Shown: piece after piece, positions 24,024 to 37,269 of the stretch | Position numbering within the stretch: the stretch's first letter is position 1 | Layout: the number at the start of each line of letters is the position of its first letter | NCBI GenBank assembly: GCA_028023455.1 | Contig: JAQFVV010000013.1 | Coordinates: forward strand, 15,884,258 to 15,948,257 | Length of the DNA: 64,000 bases | Reading direction: 5' to 3' | Source of the DNA: Epiperipatus broadwayi | Taxonomy: Eukaryota > Onychophora > Udeonychophora > Euonychophora > Peripatidae | Notes under the pieces: generated by a model | Told to the model about the DNA's origin: nothing | What the model saw: the letters and a program-made list of their open reading frames with translations, nothing else | The model's database searches: none | Program-made: the position numbers and the translations under genes

Positions 24024-25058
24024 CTAAAAAAGATGAATTTATTTTCATCTATTATATACTTAGCAAAGAAAATAAGCAAACAATATTATGTCAGTGCAAT
24101 ATTTTAAGCATGTATGAATATCTTTAACGCATTTATTTATTTATATATATATATAAAAAAAGGGGGAGAGTGGAGGAGTTTGACATATAATATATCTCAT
24201 CATTTCACTGCCTAAAAAAAGCTTTCATATTCTTCAATTTTTTTTTGTTTTTCAAATATGTAAAAAAAACTTTTTATTAAAACAACTATAATATTTTTTC
24301 CTTCTATATTTATTATAAAAGATTTACAAAAGTGTGATTTATCCTGTTTAGAAAATAAAATATATTAACTGACTCTTTGATTAATATAAATATTGTAAAA
24401 GAAGAGCAAAGGTTATTAAATAAAAAATTCTATAAAGAATCATTACAAATGAAAAATGTGAAGAAAGGCGAGTAATGTTTTGTGTGCTGAAATGAGAAGT
24501 AGATGAGTGATAAGAAAAAGTAATTTAAGTAAAATGGTTATTTTAAAACAGGAAGAATTAATAAACTTCAGAAAATCATTAACAATCACATCTGTGGAAA
24601 AAACAATATAAAACACTAGCATAAGACTGAAGGATATAGATAAAAAAGTCATTAGTTAATGAATTGTCAATTAAAATAAAATATAAGTGAGGAATAGTCT
24701 TCATCTAGAAGAATGTTGTGGAAATAGCATATAGGATTTGGCTGTAAATTTCTAAATAGACCTATGATTTTTTCCAAATAATCTAATTAATATGTAATGC
24801 AGGCAGTCAGATACACAAGATATTTTTGTTCATTACCAGGATTTTATTATTAGTAAGCTAATTGCTCACAAAACATAAATAACAAATAATAATAAATTTT
24901 ATCCAAACTTACTCAGTTTGAAGTAAAATATAAAAAAATTTGAGAAAACAAAAATTCAAATTGTTTACCCTAAAAACAACATCAAATGTATTTTCAAGAT
25001 GTTTATATATATATATATATAATGCAAACAAAGAAATAAATGGGGTTAACTCCATGTA

Positions 25059-25316
25059 ATAACTAGAAAAAATAAGTTAACACTGGTGTTGCTAGCTAAC
25101 TATCAATTATTACTGACAGAATTTAAGCTAAACTAATCACCTTTAGTAGTTCACAATAGCTTTTACGTCTTAACTAAGTAATAAAAATGGGTCTCAAGTA
25201 AACTAAGACAAAAAAGTTATTGTCGGCTATTAAATAAATTAGTTTAGCTTAAGGACTGTCAATAATAGCTGATAGTTTCCTTGCAATATTATAGCTAACT
25301 TATTTTTTCTGATTAT
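25059..25316. mobile_element. Foldback MITE, family F3
   Basis: The outer ends are ATAACTAGAAAAAATAAGTTA on the left and ATAATCAGAAAAAATAAGTTA read from the right. Inner blocks CTATCA, TTATTGACAG and TAAGCTAAACTAAT pair across a ~100 bp centre, with small gaps. No ORF is present, and a target duplication is not certain. Confidence 0.75.
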
Positions 25317-27559
25317 CTCATGACATTGATCCCAATCATTCCTTTGTTTACACAATTAATCCATGAAAACATTTAACATATATTATACACACACATACTT
25401 TTAATAGTTTATGATTATTTGCTGCAAAATTATAAACTTATGATTTAAAATTATTTTAATAAAATTTATCAAATGCTTTGGAAAAAAAAAAGATATATTC
25501 TATTCGTTTATTGTACAATATAAGCCCTTCACCAAAATTTTTTATCAGAGTACATATTAAAAATCAAAAATACAGTTTTATAGAAAAAAAAATTAAATAA
25601 TACAAAAAAGGTAATGATCCTGGATAATTGTTCTGTTGACTAAAATTAAAGTACATATTTTTTTTAGGCATCTAATCAGTCTAATAAAGATAGTTTTAAA
25701 TTATATACACAGTTTCTGTCAAACAATCAAAATCTTTTATATGTGAAAATATTCAAATTATATATAGCAGAATAGGAGATAATATAGACAACAGATCGTC
25801 CACTAATAAACAATCTATATTTTAGTTATCTGTTTATGTGTCAGGAACTTTTTGAACATTAATTGAAATAGAAAAAGTACTGGTGAGGATTAAGAAAATT
25901 GTGACATTTAAGAATATTGATGATAATCAAACCACATAAATATTTCTCTGAAAGTTATCACCAATTTATAAACCACTCCTCCATGATTGGCTCACTTTGC
26001 TAACTTTATGGATTTGGTGACACAATTAATATATTGCCAGTGTGTTACTTCTGGTGGAAGAGCCACCAAAAAAAATGTTATAACAATCTTTAATTATAAT
26101 TATCTTAATTTTTCCCTATGAACCATTTCCAATAGTAGTTTAACTTTGAATATGGACACGGCTGATAATGATATTAAACAAGTACTAGGAGTGAAATAAA
26201 TTTAACTAAAAACAGCAATAGATTTCATTTGCTTTTTATGTAATTATAGCAAAGTTTATTAAATGACACAGATTAATATCATACATTGTTACACACACAT
26301 ATATGCACATCTTGGGGATCATTTATCTTTTTCACATGTTTTTAATCATATGTTTCAGAAAAAAAATTCTTATAACTGTAGCGGTACTAGTACATATAAT
26401 ATATTCCACCTATTTACTACTACCACTGTAGCTAAATAGCTTTTGAATAAAATTAAATCAGCTGGAAGGTGGCTGAGACAAATTAAAAAAAGATGTTAAT
26501 AAAAATAAAAAACTTGAAGCTTTAAAATTTCTAGAAAGAAAAATAAAGAACCATGTGATGAAATAAAAGTTCGAAAGATATTTAAATACACACACACACA
26601 CATATATAAAATTTAAGTATTTCTAATAACATTCTTGAAAAAGTGCAGTGAATATTTCTAGTGTATCCATAGCATGAGAGGTTGATCTTAATTCTGGGCT
26701 GATGGATGGTTGTGATAGGAATGAACTAAGGTTGAAAGATGCATTGATAAAACAAAAAACTTGCAAATATATACTTATAATGCATGATCGAAGTATTGTA
26801 TAAATAATATAATTAGCAAAATGTTTTAATTACAGATTTTAATCTTATTGAGCTGCATTATACCCAGCCTTTTTCATTATATTATAAATGCTATATCTTT
26901 CAGATATATTTCGTTCATCCAATTATAACAGCAATAATAACAAACATATTCATAACTTGTAATCATGTGGGAAAGACCATCTAAATTCTGCACATCTTAC
27001 TTTTGTATAACTGCAATGGTCTGAAACTCATAATTTCTCTATATAGATTTACTTATTTTAAAGGGAGAATTTCATTCATTTAAAACCTCAAACAAACTAT
27101 AATAAATGTTTTTGAATTATTATAAATTTTATATTTAATTAAAACATTATATACATTAAAAAAAAAAAATCTTAAAAAGAAAGCTATAATTTATAACTGA
27201 ACAAACAAACAAAAAATTAAATAAAAAGTTCTTAGTATGAGTTTTTGATAATAGTATATATTTTCCAACTGCACAGCAGTCCTTGATATTCCCAGAATAT
27301 TATAATTTTGCTATCCAAGTTTTGATAGTTAGTCAATATTAAGCACTTCTGCAAATTGAGTTATTAATATAGAATTCAATGTACTTTTACTATCCACAAG
27401 ATAGACAAACTTTTGAATAATGATAAAGTGCTTCAGGTAACAGACAGGCAGTAGGCTGTTTCTGCTAGGAAATGTTTTTGACAGACAAGCACTGCATCTT
27501 TCCCTTCTGAGGAGGATCAAGATGATGGTAACAAATAATACTATTACTGGCCACTTAGC

Positions 27560-27765
27560 ACATAATGTCATTACATGAATCTTAAATGGGATTCCAAGAG
27601 ATTGTAAAGATCCAGAAAAAGACTACATGTGAGATGGATGGATGGCTGAAATAAACAATGCAGAGGTGATGTGGAGAAGAGACGCTAAAGTTTGTAGAAA
27701 ATGAATTGAACTTGGAGAGACGTTCATCCTGCAGTGGATTGATAATGATTGATGTTATATTGCAT
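27560..27765 (+). pseudogene. LINE reverse-transcriptase C-terminal relic
   Basis: Translated in one frame with stops, it reads KRSRKRLHVRWMDG and, 30 residues later, TWRDVHPAVD. This resembles the conserved ending of RTE/CR1-type polyproteins (GRP..RW.DD ... R..W). Several stops and probable frameshifts make it dead. Family assignment is tentative. Confidence 0.4.
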
Positions 27766-28886
27766 ACAAATATCCTTTTGGTTTTTAAATTATATTTGTT
27801 CTTTTAAATTTTATGAGTCAACTAACACTTGAATAGTACTAGCTGACAAAAACTAGTGATGGGGTTTGAACATCATCAGTCATCATCACAATATTAACCA
27901 TTAAAAATGTTAAATTTAAATATATGTGTGTCACACAATGATTGTTGTATTGATTTATAATTTGTAAATATCTTTAGTATATTTAATTTCTATGATCTCT
28001 GCTGAATGGCTTGTGGAATATGGCACTTTTTTTTTTAATACAATCAAATAAAAGATGTTTTTTAATTTAGAAAATTATATCTTGACACTTTCAATTAACT
28101 TCAACTATCACTCTTGATTATAAATGTCTTTGAAATTATTATAGATATTATTACATGATTCACCATAGAAAATTACAAATCTTCTGCTTTGGAACAATCA
28201 TTTTATTATATACTCATTAGCATTAATTACAAAAAATGTAAGTTCAGAATATCACATCACATGTTAATGATATAATGTAAAAAAAAACCAAGGACAGCAT
28301 CTCTAATTTTCTTCCTGTTTATGAGATTAAAAGAATTTTAGTATTAGATTAAAATTTTTATTGGATATTAATATACTTCTCAAACAAAAAAGTAAATGTT
28401 AAATTATATATATCGTGGTCTCATTACTTTCAAATGAGTAATCATTTGCACTACATCTTCCAGCAATACATCTTTTATGACTATAGTCAATTTTTTATTT
28501 TAGATAACTATCTTAATCCTGATTTGATTTTGTTTTTAATTCAATGCAAAAAATAAGCATATATTAATAAAAGTACTATGCTATTTAATCATTTTAAGCA
28601 ATCTTAACAATCAGAGAAACATGTGATGATATCAAAAATTTATTCAAGACACAATTTTTGTCGGATCAATGGATTAGTACTGGCATGAGAAAATGTTTGC
28701 AATTTTTTAAAAAATGATTCTTTGAGAATTTGAAGCAAATTATTTAATAACACATTCAGATTTATGTATTCTGTGAATAGGTTTATATTCTCAACATTAA
28801 ATATTTTAGTAGACATAATTTATTTATGGGCTTATAAAATTATTAAAATATATAATACTATATGAATGTATATTAATTATTATTAC

Positions 28887-28968
28887 CAGGTAATCTTATA
28901 ACTTTGCGCGATGTGATGCAATCAATATGGGTTTTCAAAGGGGGCGCTCCTCTTATTCTGTATAAAGC
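28887..28968 (-). CDS. CAD: CAD exon: CPSase-dihydroorotase junction
   Basis: This 82 bp exon encodes [17 protein letters not shown] and [10 protein letters not shown] plus the first base of a split glycine codon. It matches the region that links the CPSase regulatory domain to the dihydroorotase domain in animal CAD (APPLKVHVDC, VRLPG). The acceptor is TTAATTAG and the donor GTAATA. Phase 0 at entry and phase 1 at exit agree with the neighbouring exons. The open reading frame is short, so only the protein alignment and splice phases reveal it. Confidence 0.96.
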
Positions 28969-30896
28969 CTAATTAAAAAAACAAAAAACAGAAAGATATT
29001 ATTTATTTAATTTTTCATTTTCTTAATGTACATGTATATTTATATGTAACCATGAATAATGGTTTGTATGTTTGTTGTCATCCCTGTGATCTGAGATTCA
29101 AATCCGAATAAAATTCAAGAAATCTTTTCAGGTTACAAGCAAGCTTAAGATTTTACATTCAAGTCAGTCCATAATCAATCCACATAGCTATTCAGATACT
29201 GGTCATTAAATAGCTATCTAAATATTGTTACTCATAAAACTTCACTCCTGGTGTTTAAATAGCATAGTGAATATTGTCTTCATAGTTATTTCTCTGAAGA
29301 TAATACCTTGAGCAGTATTTGTCCTGCTATTTAAAGATATTATTTATGATAATATTTTCCACAATTTGGGGTGTATCATATATCAATCTTATATGTTGAG
29401 AAATTTCTCTATTCAACACTCAAAGAATACTGATCAAAGACTTTAAAAAGTCCCCACCCACAGAAGTAGGCTGCCAACATTTTGATAAAATCTCATTCAT
29501 CCTTGTTAAGTCTATGGTGTCATAGAGTAGCAGTATAAAAACTACTTCTCTCTATGACCTTTAAAACTTTTTGACTAATTAAGAAATATAATGTAACACA
29601 TAATTTAGAAAATAATATTTATAATACATTTATGTATAATTTACATTTATGCAGGAACATAATTATATTTATATTTTATTTTTATGAATAAGTTTCTTGG
29701 GAATTCCATGACTTCCAAAAATTTTTCAGCAATCCTCAAGGATTTCAACCCACAAGTTGTAGACCATTGTCCTAGAAAACTGTTGTGATCCGAATAATGA
29801 GATTATGTATGAATTAAAATATTTTTATTATTTTTTCAGTTAGTTATACAATCATAGTTGAAGAAAGGATAACAAAAGATTCTGTATTTTCAATTTATTT
29901 CATCAAAAATATTTCTAGAGAGAGAAGAAAGAGATAAAATAATGGACTTCTATAAGACTGGAACATGCTAAGTTTCCTGTTAGAATATTTTAATATATTT
30001 TCTCATAGTTTTTAAATCATATTCTTCTAATCTAGCTAATATTTTAGTATTTTCAAAGTTAGGAGCATAGCAAATATCTAATAAATGCAATATGAAAGTT
30101 GATTTTTGACTAAAAGCAATTTCATATTCCTAAATTTTATCCTATTGCATTTATGTGATTGACTAATATAGCTTCTTGTAGAATGGAACATGGAATTTCA
30201 TAAATACTTTGATGTTCTATATATTTTCTCATATATTTGCTATATTCTCTATGGCTAAAAATCTTTTGGTGAGAACACATTGTTTGTCTGATAAGATCAT
30301 ATTGGCCAAAAATAACTGTGATTAAAAATATTCTGTATCTCTAATGGTTACAATATAAACATTATTATATAAAGTTTCATACACAGTATTAATGATAATG
30401 GGGGGAGGGTGTCATATACAAAATTCTATATTTCTATTGCTCAAGAAGCTACGTGAGTTAACTAAACAGATGTATTATTGTAAGAGTAGGGAGCATAAAA
30501 ATGCTTTCAGCCAAGTCAATTATATCAGTTTTTACACTTCATTTTTTTTTGGATATTAGTCACAATTTGATTTAATAATATTTAAGTAATAGTTAGATTA
30601 AAAAAAATATGGTATAAGAATTATGAGAAAATCTTCTGAAATTATAAAAAGATTAATAGTTTAAGCAAATATAAATAAACTCAGCAAGTTCCAGCTTATG
30701 AAAGTTCATTATTTTATCTCTCCCTTCTCTTTCTTATTTTTAAAAACTCTGTTAATCATAAAACGAAAAAAATACAGAAACATTAAACTTTTTCCAATTA
30801 CGATTGAACAGACATAACAATTCTCCAAGATATCAAACCCCTATTAAGAATGAATAAATATTTTCCTGAATGTTTGTGATAATAGTATTTTCTAGA

Positions 30897-30949
30897 TATT
30901 CAACATTTAATGGTAGATGATGGAAATAATCCAACAGATTAACACATCT
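30897..30949 (+). repeat. F2 foldback, single-arm fragment
   Basis: It matches the right end of the 11.6 kb F2 element: ATTCAACATTTA, then TAGATGATGGAAATAATCC, then ACACATCT. The rest of the element is missing. Confidence 0.7.
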
Positions 30950-32118
30950 AAGAATGAATAAGATTTCATTAAAATGTAGTCAGCCTAAAGAATTTAAAAT
31001 GATACTTTGATTGAACAAAAGAATTTCTCAAAGCAATGGATTGATGCATGAAGTATACCAAAAATTTCTTTAACTTCATATCTATATATATTGATATACC
31101 AAAACACTTCTAATTCACCGTTACAACATTGTATTACATGAATAAAGACATCTGAAAATTTATCTTTATTAAATGTTTATATATGTATTTTAAGAATGTA
31201 TAGTAGAATGAAAATTTTTAAGTATAACTACAAAGATATTGACATAAAAAAAAGATGAAATTGAGTTATTTCATATATAATTGAAGTTTAAAGTTTCAAT
31301 GTGGATAGGAATAATCTATAGTTTAATAAATGATTAATGTATTTGTCAAAGTTATTAGTGTAATAAGTTTGACACTTATAAGTCAAAATGTAATACATAT
31401 AAAATTCAATATTTAATATCTAAAATAACATACTATCATCATCATCAATAAAAATAAATATTACATGCTAGCTTGCAAATACAAATTAATAAAAATTAAA
31501 TGTTAATAATATATGATTTTTTGAAAAAATATTATTTTACAATATAACTGATTATTTAATATAATTAAAAAAGTCATATTACAAAAATAAAACATTGATT
31601 TTTAAATACTACTTAATCAAAGTTAATAAAAAAACATTTTAATTAGTGCAATTAAATAAAAAGTTCACATTCCTTAAGTCACATTAATCAAAAACAAAAC
31701 AATATTCACAAATTGTAACGTACAATATAAAAATTGGCCTTCGTATTATTAATTTTATTTTTGTTAATAAGATTATTAAAAGAAATAGATATAAAGTGAA
31801 TGATTTAACATATATTTTTTCGCTCTCATTCCATGACACTTAAGATTCGTCCTATATAAGTGCATTTGAATGAAAATAAGACTGTTGTTTGTTCTTTCTC
31901 AAAGTCTTTATCTTGTGACTGGACTGAAAATATCCTTGCATTTAACATCGCTGATTTAATATTATAGTACGGCGCAAATGAGGAGAAATTCTTAGCCTGC
32001 AACTAGAATTACAATCTGATACTGTATTATTAAAATTCATTGATCATTAAAAAAAGAATCATATAAAAAGATTTGCATATACACATATAGTATATAAATT
32101 TAATTGCTTTACATCATT

Positions 32119-32240
32119 TGATGCAATGGTATAGAGTGGCAGGCTCTGGAGCTCAAGTTCCATGGATTGCAAATCAGCATTGTTATTTCTGGTACTCAAA
32201 TTTCTTGTGAACTCCTGAGCAATAAAACATTCGATTATTA
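32119..32240 (+). repeat. tRNA-like SINE copy, family S1
   Basis: The head contains an A-box-like TGGTATAGAGTGG and a B-box-like region around CCATGGATTGCAAATC, spaced as in tRNA-derived SINEs. The body and tail (ATTTCTGGTACTC, GTGAACTCCTGAGCAATAAA) recur at 8.96, 35.05 and 40.9 kb. No tRNA isotype can be assigned. Confidence 0.65.
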
Positions 32241-33956
32241 TCCCAACATCAAGATTCTGAAAAAATAATCAGACAATATCTGACAAATAAACGATTTGTT
32301 TTTATAAAAATCAATTTTACTACAAAACCTGGTTTTTATTGCACTACAGTTTTTTTACATATAAAGTAATGAGTAAATATCACATTAATATGATGAACAT
32401 TATTCGAATTGAATACTACTTCTGCATACCATCATAGAGTAAATATTCTAACTATATATAATTATGCATTGCAATAAATTATATTATTGGTATGCATGTT
32501 TGGATTTAATATACCAAATAAGATCATCTTAAGTAATGGACTTAATAATTCAAGTCAATAGGCTTAATTTAGAAATCATTCATCACTGAACTAATTTCTC
32601 AATCCACTACATTATATTCTGCCAATAGTTATGAATATCAAAATTAGTATTCATTTTGTCATGCTTTCATGACCTCCCCTTAACAATATCACTTATTAAT
32701 TCAGTTTATAATGTTTTTCATAGCAATAGTAAAAAAAAAAAAATTATGCAAGAATGCTAATCTAATTTGGATCAAATGTAATTATTTAATTTATTTCTTC
32801 TTGCATGTGTCAATAGTCTTCATCAGTCCTGAAAGATATTTCTTGAGATCTTGTTAAAATACGATATCTCCAATGTTTTTATGCTATCAACTTAGATGAA
32901 GATATAACTGATCACTACTAGCATAATGAATAAGCTTATCAGATAGATTTCTAAGAATATAGAGCTAAAACATTATATCAAAAGTGGTTTTAATATAAAT
33001 TATTTAATGAACAATTAATATGACAATTTCATGAAGTATAAACTATAATTCTTAATATTTAAGAAATAGATGTAAAATTCTTCTCCCAATTAATAGCACA
33101 ATCTATAGAAACAGCTGAATAAAAAAAAGATAATTTTTACTTTAATGATTAGAGCTTTATATCAACATCCTCCAAGAATGAAATAAAAATGGTAGCAAAG
33201 ATTTTGATTTTTTTAAATTAAAAAAATCATTTGCTTATCCATAAGAGAAAGTTGACAAGTTAAAAAATATAATTACAATAAAAAAATAAAATAAAAACAT
33301 TTTATTTGGGAGTTTGAACATTAAGTGACAGATAGTTTTAGTGACCAAATTGGATTTTTTTGCTTTCTTAGCTAACAATTGATACAGGATACTTAAGGAA
33401 TCATATAGTTGCGCCAAAGTGAGAAAAATTCAAAAGCTAATGTCCGGATTCTCAAAAGGGCAAAGTCCTTGAAAAAACTGTTGATTTCCAAATTATCTAA
33501 ACAGTTTTAATGAAAAGACATTTTACGAATATAATAGATAAAAAAAAAAAGGAATTAACAATAGTTTTAAGTAATCTATTTCTGAATAGAATAGTGATAC
33601 ATTATTTTAAAAAGTCAGTGGCCATTAGTATTTGAATAAGACGGAGATGAAAAATCAGATAATATTCCTTGCATAATGAAATACTGGTAGATAGATATCA
33701 TACCCGAAACAAGATTTATTTTAAGTTTTACGAGTTTGTGCTCAGTAAGACAAATGAATATTAATTTAGATATTTCATAGAATAGCGAATGATATATAAT
33801 ATCAGATCAGTCTTTAATAAAGTAATTGGTTGCATTTTTGAAAATGAAGTTATGATGGAAATATGTACATATAATAGCTTTATAATTTTTTTAAACCATG
33901 TTTGCATTATTTTTCATCTTGAATAATTGTATACACTGTTTTCTATTCTAATCTCT

Positions 33957-34070
33957 GTGTTATTACTAATGGTTAAATGTATTTGGAAAAGTGTAAATAA
34001 AACTAGAATTTTTCTAAAATCATTTAACAATTAAAATTAGATGATGGAAATAATTCAACATGTGACTACT
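33957..34070 (+). repeat. F2 foldback, right-arm copy
   Basis: This diverged copy of the right arm of the 11.6 kb F2 element starts GTGTTATTACTAA and passes GTATTTGGAAAAGT and TAGATGATGGAAATAATTC. The left arm is not visible nearby. Confidence 0.7.
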
Positions 34071-35040
34071 ACAACTAAAATAAAACCTTTACAAATTTTC
34101 AGATAAATAATTACAAAAATTTATTAAAAAAAAAAAAACAAAAAACAATTTTTTGCCACTACTTCCTCTGGTGTCCAGGAGAGACTCAATTCTATTCTTA
34201 AAAAACACTAGCTTGAATTCATCAAAAAAAAGATGGAACAGCTATATCATATATGCTTTGAGAAAATTACTTTTTTGCAGAGTATTTCATATCATTGAAA
34301 CAGATAATTTCAATTTTAACATATTTATTTTTTAAATTCTCTGAATACACTTAAAAATTTTAAAGTTTTTATTAGAGCAAAATTTGAAATAAAAAGAAAG
34401 AGCTATAAAATTAGATTGTAGAATAGACCTAAGCACCTTCAAAGCAAGAAATAATTTTTTCTTTTAGAAATGAAACATTCTCTGAATGCTTTGTATTTAT
34501 GTCATTTATTACTAGAATAGTTTATTTTATAGTATGATTTACAAAAGTAGAAGATTAAAGTGCCTGTAGATGTTTTTTTTTTTTAAAAAGCATTTCTATA
34601 AATAATTCATTTCAATGGTTGGTGTAAAGCCTACTTTCCTAATGGTTACAATATAAAAACTTCATACTATCATTTATATAAAAAAAAAAAAGACTTAAAA
34701 ATAAATGTGATAGAATTAAAACTAAAGTTTAATAATATGAAAGTTTTAAGCCAAGAAAAAAAAAAAATGTTATTAAATTAAAAGAGAACAATTGGTTAAA
34801 TTTCAAATCTGTCAAATAAGAAAATAAGTATAAATAATAGTAAGATAAATAATAAAGTAAATTCAAAAAATATTAAAAAAAAATTTGAAAAGGTTTCAGT
34901 ACAGACAGATTATGAAAAAAGCAAAAAAAGTTTTCAATTAACAATAAGATGGTTAATAAAAAGGGGGAGAGAAGAAAATAGAAAAATAAAAACACTGATA
35001 AATAGTTAATTAAGATAAAAAGAAAAAAATCGAACAGTTC

Positions 35041-35135
35041 ATTGTTTGTGAAGTTACATGATATTGAAACACCAGAAATGACATTGAATCTTGATCCAGG
35101 AACCTTTAGCTCTCAAGCTTGCCATTCTCCTAGTG
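35041..35135 (-). repeat. tRNA-like SINE copy, family S1
   Basis: On the minus strand it reads GAATGGCAAGCTTGAGAGC, GGTTCCTGGATCAAGATTCA and ATTTCTGGTGTTTCA, collinear with the 32.1 kb copy. It is diverged, and the tail is decayed. Confidence 0.55.
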
Positions 35136-35308
35136 AAATAGTTTAAATAGTGAATTGATAAATAAAAAGGTTGAATGAAGTGATTAAATATATATATAGC
35201 AAGATAGAATTTAATGTAAAAGATATGTTTAATTTATAATAGAACAAGAGTTATATATATATATAAACAAAGGAATTAACTCAATCAAAAGATAACAAAA
35301 TATTAATA

Positions 35309-35480
35309 AGATTTGAACCCAGATTTATAAGTTCTACACAGTCATCTACTCCGAGTGCTCGTTCAGCATTAAATATATATGTTGGAGATCATGTAGCTTT
35401 TTCCCATGTATGTGGCAATGTGTATCGGTTAAATTGAAGGATGACTGTGGAGAGCTTGAAAGTCTGGTTTCAAATCCTGT
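35309..35480. mobile_element. Palindromic tRNA-like foldback, short copy of F1
   Basis: The left end, AGATTTGAACCCAGATTTA, is the reverse complement in outline of the right end, GTCTGGTTTCAAATCCTG. Both contain a tRNA B-box-like sequence (GGTTTCAAATCC) that reads outward. ACACAGTCAT on the left pairs with ATGACTGTGG on the right. Compared with the 50.0 kb copy it lacks most of the centre. Confidence 0.65.
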
Positions 35481-37026
35481 TTAATTATATCTAGCTTAAG
35501 TATATATATATTATAATTGTATTTCAATATAAAATAATAAAAGAAAGAGTAAATGTATAATTATTTGTATAATAGAAAAAACTTTCACCTGTTTAAAAAA
35601 AAAAAACAGTGAGCAAAGTAGAATAAAATAGATTGAATAATGGAGTATGAAATGATAAAAGCTTAGATAAAATAAGAAAAATCCATATAATTTATTTAAT
35701 TCTAATTGATTAAATGAAAACTAGGAAAGGATTTGAGATAGTTGTGGTTTATAATTTATGCTCAGAAGAGTGGCCAAAAAGTTTCCTTTCATAAATTATG
35801 ATCACTTTATAGAAAAAGCTAGTGCAGTAAATTGTGAAAATTTTAAAAGAATAACATTGATCTCTCATATGGTTAAAGTGATGATAAAAAAATTAAATAA
35901 ACATTTGCATTCCGTTAAGCATACTAATGATTGAAAATATAAAGGTACTAAATTGAAATGATGAGGACAACTGTTGAAAAATATGCACAAACAAAAAAAA
36001 AAAGAAGTTAGTAATTGTTTCATTAATCTAAATAAATTAGGATATTTTGTTGGATAAAAGAAAGACTTGAAAAATAAACTTCTTACAGAAAATATAGATT
36101 TAGAAAAGAGTATAAAATAAGAGAATTATCTACTTTAATATTTATTTATATGAATTGCTAAATGTGCTTTGATTGATATGCATGGAGATAACAATAGAAA
36201 TAAAAAAGTTCACTGCACCATTTTGCAGATATTGTGATAGTCAAACTTTAATTAAATTATTTAAAAGAATTTTTTGCAGTTTTTAAAATTTATAAAAATT
36301 TTGTTTCTTGCATTTAATTTGATTAATTAGGATAACTGAAATTGTCAGAAATAAAAAAATACTGCACTTGCATTGTCTAAAGTGTGTTTAGAAAAGTAAT
36401 TGTTTATATAGAAATAATAAAAATGTGTAATAAAATTTGGAAAAATAAATATATTTAAGACTAAAGCAATGATTACAGATGGTAGCAAAAGATTAACATT
36501 AATTGACAATAAATACAATAACATTAAAATAAAAATTGCTTTTAATAAATATTGAAGATCATTTTACAAATTGTTAGATTTAGAAAAAAGATTTTTTAAA
36601 TGAATGAACTGGGGCAATTATAAAAAAAAATTGAAGCATTCAGAAATATAATATTGGAGAAAAAAAGTGATAAACTAAAAGGATAACATTATCAATGACA
36701 TTAATCAGAGATAGAAGAATTATAAAAGATATGTTAAAAAGATCATAGAGAGTAAGAGAAAAAAAAAAACGATTGATAATCTAAAACAAAGAGTTATAAA
36801 ACTTGAAAAAAAAAACAATGATCAGAAAAACTTATGAAAGAGTGTTGAATTGATATATGAAACCTATTTTCACAGATAACTAATGTTGATAAAAAATAAT
36901 GCCCAGTTTAGTTTAGTATAGTGGAGAAATGAATGTTGATAAAAAATAATGCCCAGATCAAATTTCTGAACAATAAACTATTGAGTTATTATTATTATGA
37001 AAAAATAATACAATTGTGTAGCTCAC

Positions 37027-37269
37027 CTCTATAAGTAGTTTTGCACATTTAATGTCAGTAATGAGAGGAACAGAGTAGTCTACAGCCATTCGCCTAGTAC
37101 GATAACCCTGTGTTAAAAAGGAAGAAACACGCCTCACCCCTCCAGTCCGCATGGGAAGATTTATAAATAAATCAAATTCATTATTTGCTAAATAATCACC
37201 AATACTACGTAGCTGCCCTTTATCTGTACATTCACTAGTATCTTCAAATGGCCAATTTACAGCTTTAAC
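37027..37269 (-). CDS. CAD: CAD exon: CPSase regulatory (MGS-like) domain
   Basis: This 243 bp, 81-codon phase-0 exon encodes most of the C-terminal allosteric domain of carbamoyl-phosphate synthetase II, where UTP inhibits and PRPP activates in animals. Visible landmarks are [37 protein letters not shown] and [10 protein letters not shown], in the family order. RRVSS occupies the position of the RRLSS protein-kinase-A site (Ser1406) of mammalian CAD, so the consensus is retained. The acceptor is CTTTTTAG and the donor GTGAGC. The downstream exon adds ALYRIRG, matching the family junction KLFVE-ALGQIG. Confidence 0.97.

Larger units (their letters stand above)
24024..28886. other. CAD intron, 4.9 kb
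   Basis: This phase-1 intron contains a foldback MITE (25.06 kb), a LINE 3'-end relic (27.6 kb) and a small F1-like scrap near 26,290-26,340 (GGGGATCATTTATCTTTTTC). The remainder is AT-rich with no recognised feature. Confidence 0.6.
28969..37026. other. CAD intron, 8.1 kb
   Basis: It holds S1 SINE copies (32.1 and 35.1 kb), F2 single-arm fragments (30.9 and 34.0 kb), an F1 foldback (35.3 kb) and a weak tRNA-like B-box at about 29,090 (GAGATTCAAATCC). Stretches 29,110-30,890, 32,250-33,950 and 35,490-37,026 are very AT-rich with nothing recognised. 36,000-36,950 is A-rich on the plus strand. Confidence 0.6.
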
